From Desulfobulbus sp. (lineage in GTDB: Bacteria; Desulfobacterota; Desulfobulbia; Desulfobulbales; Desulfobulbaceae), in contig JAGODN010000013.1 in the NCBI GenBank assembly GCA_017998195.1, forward strand, positions 1-15,751: a stretch of DNA of 15,751 bases, in the 5' to 3' direction. The notes beneath the pieces are model-generated. The model was not told the origin of the DNA. It did no database searches and saw only the letters and a list, made by a program, of their open reading frames with translations. Position numbers and translations under genes: made by a program. Each line of letters begins with the position of its first letter. The first letter of the stretch is position 1. Shown here piece by piece: positions 8,846 to 15,751 of the stretch.

Positions 8846-10632
8846 CAGAGATCCGCCCCCAGGGTGAGGTGCACCCGCCACGAATTGCCGCCGTCATCGA
8901 TGGCCCTGGCCAGGTCGAGCCGCACCTGGCCGAACGGCGCGTTCCAGCGGATACCGGCGCCGGCTCCCTCCTTCATGGTCAAATCCGTAAAACTGTTCAT
9001 GGCGCTGCCCGCATCGTAGAACACGGCCGCGCTCCACTGGTCGAACAGTTCGCGTTCCAGCTCCAGGCTCCAGGTGAACAGGTAGCGGCCGCCGACAATG
9101 TTGCCCTCCCGGTCCGCGGGGCCGATCTTCTTGTAGCCGTAGCCGCGCACGCTCTGGTCGCCGCCGGCGAAATAGCGCAGGGACAGGGGCAGGTCGTCCA
9201 GGTCGTCGACCACGGTGGTGCCCAGGTCGGTGCGGCCGATCAGCCGGTACTTGTCGAATGCCGAGAGAATCCCCTTGGCCCCGGCGGTGGCCTGGAGGAA
9301 GGAGACATCGCCCAGCGGCCCCTCGTGGCTGCCGCTGAGCGAGGCTGCCAGGCGCAGGCCATGGGTGGCGTTCACCCGGTCGTCGGCGAGATAGAGGATG
9401 CCGCGCACACCCGGGATGAACAGGGCGGCGTGGCCGGAATCCAGGCCGGTGTCGTAGCGCTCGTCCAGGTACTGGAGATAGGTCGAGAACTCGCCCCGCT
9501 CGCGGAAATGGTCCCGGCTGACGGTGGATTTGAACAGGTTGGACTCGATGTTGTCGTAGTTCTCGATCTCGTAGCCGGCCAGCAGGGACAGTCGGTCCCG
9601 GCGCGGGTCGCCCAGGGGGATGGTGTAGGCGCTGCTGAAGGTGCTCTTGCGTTCCGAGGGCTGCAGGCGCAGGTCCAACTGGTGGCCGCGGCTGTTCAGG
9701 TAGCGGTTGGCGTACTCGAGCGTGCCGCGGATGCCGGTGTCCGTGCCGTAGCCCAGGCCGACGGCATACCTGTGGGCCGGGGCCGGGTGCAGCTCCACCC
9801 GTACCGGCACCGCCGCCGCGACGACCGCGTCCAGGTCATACTCGAGGTCCACGGTGCTGAAATAGCCGACGTTGAACAGGGCCTGGCGCAGCCGCGCCAG
9901 GTTCTTCGGGGTGAAGGGCGCGCCCTCCCGCACCGGCAGGATCTTGTGGAGCAGGTCGTGGTCGATGAAATCGCGGGAAAAGGTGATGGGCCCGAACTGG
10001 TAGCGCGGGCCGGTGTCCAGGCGCAGGTGGACCGCGGCCGCATGGTCCCGGCGCCGGATTTCCACCCGGCTGGCGGTGTAGGCGGCCTTGAGGTAGCCGC
10101 TGTCGATGGCCCTGACGATGAGCGCCTCCTTGGCCGCCTCGTAGCGCGGGTGGTCGAGCACCTCGCCGGGGTGCAGCGGCAACCGCTCCACCGTCCGGCG
10201 CAGCACCTGGTCCTGCTCGCCCGGGCCGCGCACCTCGACGCGAAGATCCTCGATGACCACCGGCCGGCCGGTATCCACCTGCAGGCGCACCAGCCAGACA
10301 CCGTTTTGCTGCCGTTTCGACAGGGTGATCACCGGGGCATAGTAGCCATAGGGCTCGAGCGCCCGGGCGGTTTCCCTTGTGGCGTTGCCGTACAGGCGGT
10401 TGAACAGAGCCGTGGAGAGGGTGGTTCGGTCGGCGGCGCGGACCAGGGAGAGATGGCTGCGGATGTTGCGGCGGTGGGTTTCGGTGAGATCGCCGGTGAT
10501 CTCGACCTGCACCGGCGGCGGGGGCGCAGCCGCCCGCGCCCGGACGCAGCACAGCGAAGAGAGGGCGAAGAGGAGGACAGCGATGAGCCCGGCCCGCATT
10601 GCGGCCGTGGCGGGGAAACGGGTGGTGGGCAC
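8845..10632 (-). CDS. tamA: TamA, Omp85-family outer-membrane protein with three POTRA domains
   Basis: From the GTG at 10632 the protein is 595 aa (E. coli TamA is of similar size). GTG is preferred because GGGGGA lies 5 nt upstream and the product begins with a credible signal peptide: a basic n-region, core AGLIAVLLFALSSLCC, and cleavage near ARAAA. An ATG at 10599 would also keep the hydrophobic core but has no ribosome binding site. Three POTRA-like repeats occupy about residues 41-122, 123-207 and 210-282. The barrel runs from about 287 to the end. It contains the Omp85 loop-6 signature GGDQSVRGYGYKK (about 490-502) and ends in LTLGADL, like TamA barrel ends. Family knowledge: TamA works with TamB to assemble certain outer-membrane proteins such as autotransporters. 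It is the first gene of the minus-strand cluster, with a promoter candidate upstream, and shares a one-base overlap with tamB. Confidence 0.92.
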   Translation of the reverse strand: MPTTRFPATAAMRAGLIAVLLFALSSLCCVRARAAAPPPPVQVEITGDLTETHRRNIRSHLSLVRAADRTTLSTALFNRLYGNATRETARALEPYGYYAPVITLSKRQQNGVWLVRLQVDTGRPVVIEDLRVEVRGPGEQDQVLRRTVERLPLHPGEVLDHPRYEAAKEALIVRAIDSGYLKAAYTASRVEIRRRDHAAAVHLRLDTGPRYQFGPITFSRDFIDHDLLHKILPVREGAPFTPKNLARLRQALFNVGYFSTVDLEYDLDAVVAAAVPVRVELHPAPAHRYAVGLGYGTDTGIRGTLEYANRYLNSRGHQLDLRLQPSERKSTFSSAYTIPLGDPRRDRLSLLAGYEIENYDNIESNLFKSTVSRDHFRERGEFSTYLQYLDERYDTGLDSGHAALFIPGVRGILYLADDRVNATHGLRLAASLSGSHEGPLGDVSFLQATAGAKGILSAFDKYRLIGRTDLGTTVVDDLDDLPLSLRYFAGGDQSVRGYGYKKIGPADREGNIVGGRYLFTWSLELERELFDQWSAAVFYDAGSAMNSFTDLTMKEGAGAGIRWNAPFGQVRLDLARAIDDGGNSWRVHLTLGADL

Positions 10633-10760
10633 GACTATCCCCCGATTGGCCCGGGCATGCGGCGCAAGGCGAGCCGCCGAAGGCGCCGGGCGAAAGATCG
10701 GCCGCCGGCCGGGGGGACGCTGCTCGCCCACCCGGCAGGCGGTCGCTGGGTATCAGGGGC

Positions 10761-10788
10761 AATGTAATCGGCCCGCCGGCGTTTTCAA
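10761..10788 (-). promoter_or_regulatory. Sigma-70-like promoter candidate for the tam cluster
   Basis: On the minus strand TTGAAA (10788-10783) and TACATT (10766-10761) are separated by 16 bp, matching the consensus at 5/6 and 4/6 positions. The predicted start near 10754 would give a leader of about 120 nt before the tamA GTG. It lies in the 250-bp gap between clpB and tamA, where the flanking DNA is very G+C-rich, so this AT-containing pair stands out. Assigned by motif inspection only. Confidence 0.45.
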
Positions 10789-10820
10789 AGCACTGTTTGC
10801 CCGCAGCCGACCCGAAGCGA

Positions 10821-10853
10821 CCGGCCCCCGCCGCGGGTGGCGGCGGGGGCCGG
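10821..10853 (-). terminator. Long G+C-rich hairpin downstream of clpB (terminator-like, no U tract)
   Basis: A perfect 14-bp stem (CCGGCCCCCGCCGC and its complement) closes a 5-nt loop, starting 29 nt after the clpB stop. A smaller perfect 6-bp hairpin (GCGCGG, loop of 4, at 10867-10882) directly follows the stop codon. Neither is followed by a T run on either strand. They may act as a 3'-end stabiliser, a non-canonical terminator or a Rho-assisted pause between clpB and the tam cluster. Confidence 0.5.
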
Positions 10854-10882
10854 GAGGGAGGAAACGGCGCGGTCTGCCGCGC

Positions 10883-13474
<2,592 letters not shown>

Positions 13475-13538
13475 ATCTTCTCTCCATGTCTCTTGACGTT
13501 GGCTTGCTGGCGGATCAGGACACGCCTGTACGGAAACA

Positions 13539-13566
13539 AGAGTAAGGATGAAAACGGCCGTGTCAA
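13539..13566 (-). promoter_or_regulatory. Promoter candidate for clpB
   Basis: A perfect -35 TTGACA (13566-13561) is followed after 16 bp by a weak -10 TACTCT (13544-13539). The start site would lie near 13532, about 60 nt before the clpB ATG. The pair lies just beyond the terminator of the HesB-like genes. The weak -10 could mean a heat-shock or activator-dependent promoter, but I see no clear sigma-32 -10 (CCCCAT) and no CIRCE repeat. Confidence 0.4.
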
Positions 13567-13603
13567 GATTTTGGCACCAGATTTCAACCCGCCGTGCGCA
13601 CAC

Positions 13604-13637
13604 AAAAAAACCCCCTTGCCGAAGATCGGCAAGGGGG
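13604..13637 (-). terminator. Rho-independent terminator of the HesB-like gene pair
   Basis: On the minus strand a perfect 12-bp stem (CCCCCTTGCCGA paired with TCGGCAAGGGGG, 3-nt loop) is followed immediately by seven T residues (plus-strand A run 13604-13610). It starts 26 nt after the stop codon of the selenoprotein gene. The plus-strand reading has no T run, so it terminates minus-strand transcripts and isolates clpB from the HesB-like genes. Confidence 0.93.
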
Positions 13638-13663
13638 TTGGCAGCATCCGCCGCGGGTCCGCT

Positions 13664-13993
13664 TCAGCCGCAGGAGCCGCCGCAGGAACCAGAACTGCAG
13701 CTGCCGCCGCCCAGCGGGTTGGCGGCGGTGATGGCAAAACCGGAGCGGTAGCCAGCCTCGATGAAATCCACCTTGACGCTGCCGCACCGGGTGAGCAGAT
13801 CGCTGTCCACCAGGAACTTCAACGTGTCTTCCTCGAACACCTTGTCACTCGTTTTTGGCTCATCCAGAGCCAGCCCCAGAGAGGGGCCGCTTCAACCACC
13901 CTGCATCAGGGCCACCCGGATGGCGGAACTGATCTTGTTCTGCTCCAGGTAGGCCTTCAGGTTGTTGACGGCCAGTGTTGTCACTTCTAACAT
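13664..13993 (-). CDS. HesB/IscA-like selenoprotein (in-frame UGA at codon 34 read as selenocysteine)
   Basis: Reading from ATG 13993, with ribosome binding site GAGGAGG 5 nt upstream, gives 33 residues ending IRVALMQGG. An in-frame TGA follows at 13894-13892. The same frame then continues without interruption, SGPSLGLALDEP..., to TGA at 13666-13664, for 109 residues in all. The neighbouring paralogue has Cys34 at exactly this place (QGGCSGPSLGLALDE). The two agree at 64 of the first 90 residues, on both sides of the TGA, so this is not a decayed tail. A SECIS-like hairpin sits 25 nt past the TGA. Sec-containing HesB-like proteins are a known bacterial selenoprotein family. Position 34 matches the first metal-ligand cysteine of A-type Fe-S carriers. 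Other cysteines are Cys70 and Cys99, 104 and 108 in a Gly/Ser/Cys tail instead of the classical CGC end. Likely cytoplasmic with an Fe-S, selenium or redox role; the exact function is unknown. Conventional callers would truncate or omit it. Confidence 0.9.
13856..13872 (-). promoter_or_regulatory. Bacterial SECIS element candidate
   Basis: In the mRNA a 6-bp stem UGGCUC/GAGCCA closes the 5-nt apical loop UGGAU. The loop starts 25 nt after the UGA, has G at its second position, and lies inside the coding frame (codons for L-A-L-D-E-P). The spacing, small loop and early G agree with what is known of bacterial SECIS elements, which sit just downstream of the UGA and recruit SelB with Sec-tRNA. 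A second hairpin (GCCCC/GGGGC, loop UCUCU, 13887-13873) lies directly between UGA and this stem and may stack on it. In the Cys paralogue the equivalent bases do not form the same stem (GCG instead of GCT, GCC instead of CCA). Confidence 0.7.
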
Positions 13994-14017
13994 TGTCGCC
14001 TCCTCGATGTGATGATC

Positions 14018-14037
14018 GCCCCGCCTGCGGGCGGGGC
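14018..14037 (-). promoter_or_regulatory. Intercistronic hairpin between the two HesB-like genes
   Basis: A perfect 8-bp stem (GCCCCGCC / GGCGGGGC) with a 4-nt loop lies in the 88-nt gap, about 45 nt after the first gene's stop and 25 nt before the second start. There is no T run after it, so transcription should continue. It could set the relative abundance of the two coding segments by stabilising the upstream mRNA end or by partial termination. Confidence 0.55.
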
Positions 14038-14081
14038 TGCCTGTTTGTCAGCGTTGGTTCGCGCCCGGGTGCCGGCGGTGA

Positions 14082-14417
14082 TCAACCGCAGGAACCGCCG
14101 CAGGAACCGCCCGAGCAACAGCCGCCGCCGGTGCCCAGAGAGTTGGCGGAGGTGATGGCGAACCCGGAGCGGTAGCCCGCTTCGATGAAGTCCACCTTCA
14201 CGGAACCGCACTGTTCCATCAGGTCGCCGTCGACCAGGAAGGTGAGGGAGTTCTCCGCGAACACCTTGTCCTGTTCCCTGGCCTCATCCAGCGCCAGCCC
14301 GAGCGAGGGGCCACTGCAGCCGCCCTGCATGAGGGCGATGCGGATGGGCGAGTCGACCTTGTTCTGCTCCATATAGGCGCGCAGATTGTCGGCGGCCAGA
14401 TCTGTGATAGTAAACAT
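14082..14417 (-). CDS. HesB/IscA-like protein, cysteine form
   Basis: The protein is 111 aa from ATG 14417, which has a near-perfect ribosome binding site (AGGAGG, 7 nt upstream); the frame upstream of this ATG shows no family similarity. It belongs to the HesB/IscA-like (A-type Fe-S biogenesis) fold: N-terminal TDLAADNLRAYMEQNK, then RIALMQGGCSGPSLGLALDE with Cys34, and the conserved GSVKVDFIEAGYRSGFAI. Remaining cysteines are Cys70 and a Gly/Cys tail with Cys100, 101, 106 and 110, replacing the canonical IscA C-terminal CGC. This suggests a metal- or chalcogen-binding tail with a different ligand set. It is the upstream gene of a tandem pair; the downstream copy has selenocysteine at position 34. 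A terminator-like hairpin in its leader may control expression. It is not a typical IscA/ErpA/SufA carrier by its C-terminus, so no gene symbol is given. Confidence 0.88.
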   Translation of the reverse strand: MFTITDLAADNLRAYMEQNKVDSPIRIALMQGGCSGPSLGLALDEAREQDKVFAENSLTFLVDGDLMEQCGSVKVDFIEAGYRSGFAITSANSLGTGGGCCSGGSCGGSCG

Positions 14418-14429
14418 GCAAACCTCCTG

Positions 14430-14460
14430 AAAAAATGTGCCCCGCCCGGTCAGGGACGGG
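14430..14460 (-). terminator. Terminator-like hairpin in the leader of the HesB-like genes (possible attenuator)
   Basis: On the minus strand CCCG-U-CCC pairs with GGGCGGG (7 bp with one bulged U, 5-nt loop). Four to five bases later come six T residues (plus-strand A run 14430-14435), which abut the ribosome binding site of the Cys-type HesB-like gene. No minus-strand gene lies upstream that would need a terminator, because pfkA is divergent. The structure is therefore better read as a leader attenuator, or as a hairpin that modulates access to the ribosome binding site. Confidence 0.5.
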
Positions 14461-14481
14461 AGCGGATCGGGTATGGGGTTA

Positions 14482-14510
14482 ACGGTAAGGAGCCCCACCA
14501 GGCAAGTCAA
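14482..14510 (-). promoter_or_regulatory. Promoter candidate for the HesB-like gene pair
   Basis: TTGACT (14510-14505; 5/6 to consensus) is followed after exactly 17 bp by TACCGT (14487-14482; 3/6). Transcription from about 14475 would include the leader hairpin at 14460-14441 in a roughly 58-nt leader. The strong -35 with a poor -10 suggests an activator-dependent promoter, but no operator could be identified. Confidence 0.4.
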
Positions 14511-14653
14511 CCGCAGATCCGTGCGCACGAAAAAGTCTCTCTACCACATCTTCCGGCCTGAGCAAACCGGTATCGACCGGTTCGGCCCGAATTCCGCGGC
14601 GGACCACCCGGCGGCCCGGGCGCCGGGAAAAAAGGAGGCCTCGGCGAAAATCA

Positions 14654-14682
14654 TTGTCAAAAAGGGGCGGCCTTTCTACAAT
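14654..14682 (+). promoter_or_regulatory. Sigma-70-type promoter for pfkA
   Basis: TTGTCA (14654-14659) and TACAAT (14677-14682) each match the consensus at 5 of 6 positions and have the optimal 17-bp spacing. The start site near 14689 gives a leader of about 50 nt to the ATG at 14739. This is the best-looking promoter in the window. Confidence 0.75.
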
Positions 14683-14738
14683 CTTTCGCTTTACGGGGTC
14701 CCCCCGACGTGTTCCCTTTCATTGACGAGAACGGTCTC

Positions 14739-15751
14739 ATGCGCGAAAAAATACTCATCTCCACCGGCGGCGGCGATGCACCGGGCCTGAACGCGGTCAT
14801 TTTTGCCGTGGTCAACTCGGCCACCCGCAAGGGCTGGGAGGTTTACGGCAGCCGCTCCGGCTACGGCGGCCTGCTCGACAAGGACGACCTTATCCGCCTG
14901 AACCCCGAGGACGTGGAGGGCATCCTCTCCCAGGGCGGCACCATCCTCGGCTCCACCAACAAGGGCAATCCCTTTGCCAAACCGGTGGAGAACCTTGCCG
15001 GGGAGATTCAAATCGTCGACATCTCCGACAAGATACTGAACAATTTCGAACGCATGGGATTCTTCTGCCACATCGCCGTGGGCGGTGACGGCAGCCTCGA
15101 GATCGCCCACCGCTTCGCCCAGAAGGGCATGCCGGTGATCGGCGTACCCAAGACCATCGACAACGACCTGGAGGCCACGGACCGCACCTTCGGCTTCGAC
15201 ACCGCCGTGTCCACCGCCACCGACGCCATCGACAAGCTCCACTCCACCGCCAAGTCGCACGACCGGGTGATGGTGGTCGAGGTGATGGGCCGGGAATCCG
15301 GCTGGATTGCCCTCTACTCGGGCATCTCCGGCGGCGCCGACGTGATCCTCATCCCCGAGATCCCCTTCTGCCTGGATGCGGTGTGCGAGAAGATCGCGGA
15401 CAACGAACTGCACGGCAAGCACTACTCGATCGTGGTGGTGGCGGAAGGCGCGCGCGCCGAGGACGGCGAGGTGATCTGCAAGGGCATGGGCGAGGTCGGC
15501 CGGACCGAGGTGGTACTCGGCGGCATCGGTGAATGGGTGGCGGAGCAGATCCGCACCCGGCTCGGCAAGGACACCCGTTCGCTGGTGCTCGGCCACCTGC
15601 AGCGGGGCGGTTCACCCACCACCTTCGACCGGCTGCTGGCCCTGCGCTTCGGCGCCGCCGCGGTGCGCCTGGCCGAACAGCGCATCTTCGACCACATGGT
15701 CGCCTGGGTGCCGCCGAACATGACCTCGGTGCCCATCGCCGAGGCCATCCG
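14739..15751 (+). CDS. pfkA: 6-phosphofructokinase, probably ATP-dependent (3' end outside window)
   Basis: The frame is open from ATG 14739 to the window edge (337 codons). It phosphorylates fructose 6-phosphate in glycolysis. Motifs in order: nucleotide loop TGGGDAPGLNAV (9-20); GGDGS (115-119); PKTIDND (137-143) with the catalytic Asp141; FGFDTAVSTA; MGRESGWIAL; and substrate-binding GHLQRGGSP. Gly118 (E. coli Gly104 equivalent) points to ATP rather than pyrophosphate as phosphoryl donor. Lys138 (E. coli Gly124 equivalent) is the residue common in pyrophosphate enzymes. This Gly/Lys mixture is known in a separate group of ATP-dependent enzymes. The ribosome binding site is weak (GACGAGAACGG). 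An in-frame GTG at 14709 would add 10 residues, but the family normally begins close to the chosen ATG. The gene is divergent from the HesB-like pair and has its own promoter. Confidence 0.93.
   Translation, partial: MREKILISTGGGDAPGLNAVIFAVVNSATRKGWEVYGSRSGYGGLLDKDDLIRLNPEDVEGILSQGGTILGSTNKGNPFAKPVENLAGEIQIVDISDKILNNFERMGFFCHIAVGGDGSLEIAHRFAQKGMPVIGVPKTIDNDLEATDRTFGFDTAVSTATDAIDKLHSTAKSHDRVMVVEVMGRESGWIALYSGISGGADVILIPEIPFCLDAVCEKIADNELHGKHYSIVVVAEGARAEDGEVICKGMGEVGRTEVVLGGIGEWVAEQIRTRLGKDTRSLVLGHLQRGGSPTTFDRLLALRFGAAAVRLAEQRIFDHMVAWVPPNMTSVPIAEAI

Larger units (their letters stand above)
14418..14738. other. Divergent control region between the HesB-like pair and pfkA
   Basis: This 321-bp stretch contains no gene I can support. 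It holds one promoter candidate facing each way, a hairpin plus T run in the HesB-side leader, and AT-richer DNA than the surrounding genes. The frame of the phosphofructokinase remains open upstream into it, with a GTG at 14709, but the protein family begins at the ATG at 14739. Confidence 0.6.

Noticed and set aside
13475..13600. CIRCE element or sigma-32 promoter ahead of clpB
   Set aside because: No TTAGCACTC/GAGTGCTAA repeat is present. A GTTGAAA occurs, but no CCCCAT-type -10 follows at the right distance.
13873..13887. The GCCCC/GGGGC hairpin alone as the SECIS element
   Set aside because: Its loop (UCUCU) lacks an early G and lies only about 10 nt from the UGA, closer than usual for bacterial SECIS. 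The next hairpin fits better.
13892..13894. Reading the TGA as a nonsense mutation and the gene as a pseudogene
   Set aside because: Both sides stay in one frame, and conservation after the TGA is as high as before it (19 of 20 residues identical at 71-90). The TGA replaces exactly the Cys codon, and a SECIS-like hairpin is present. A random nonsense mutation would not explain these together.

Overview
The window is G+C-rich bacterial DNA from a Gram-negative organism: it encodes an outer-membrane Omp85/TamA protein and its inner-membrane partner TamB. The clearest taxonomic hint is a HesB/IscA-like gene with an in-frame TGA exactly where its neighbouring paralogue has a cysteine, plus a CoA-disulfide-reductase/rhodanese fusion. 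Both suggest an anaerobic, selenocysteine-using Desulfobacterota-type organism (Desulfobulbales would fit). That placement is inference from gene content, not from a marker gene.

Layout, left to right. Positions 1-1697 (minus, cut by the window edge): FAD/NAD(P)H CoA-disulfide reductase-like enzyme with a C-terminal rhodanese domain. Positions 1803-10632 (minus): an envelope cluster transcribed tamA, then tamB, then a second large AsmA/TamB-like protein. tamA and tamB overlap by one base, and a promoter candidate lies at 10761-10788. Positions 10883-13474 (minus): clpB, with its own promoter candidate and a long 3' hairpin. Positions 13604-14417 (minus): two tandem HesB/IscA-like genes. The first (14417-14082) has Cys34. 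The second (13993-13664) has TGA at codon 34 followed by a SECIS-like hairpin, and ends in a clear intrinsic terminator. Positions 14418-14738: a divergent control region with one promoter candidate in each direction and a terminator-like hairpin in the HesB leader. Positions 14739-15751 (plus, cut by the edge): 6-phosphofructokinase.

How the genes work together: TamA/TamB and the AsmA-like protein are expected to act together in outer-membrane protein and lipid homeostasis. ClpB (disaggregase), the HesB-like pair (Fe-S or redox role) and the CoADR-rhodanese (persulfide/thiol redox) point to protein quality control and sulfur/selenium redox chemistry. pfkA is an independent glycolytic gene reading the other way.

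The main discovery is the HesB-like selenoprotein gene at 13664-13993. Standard gene calling would break or miss it. It sits beside a Cys-containing sister about 70% identical over the first 90 residues (64/90 by my hand alignment).
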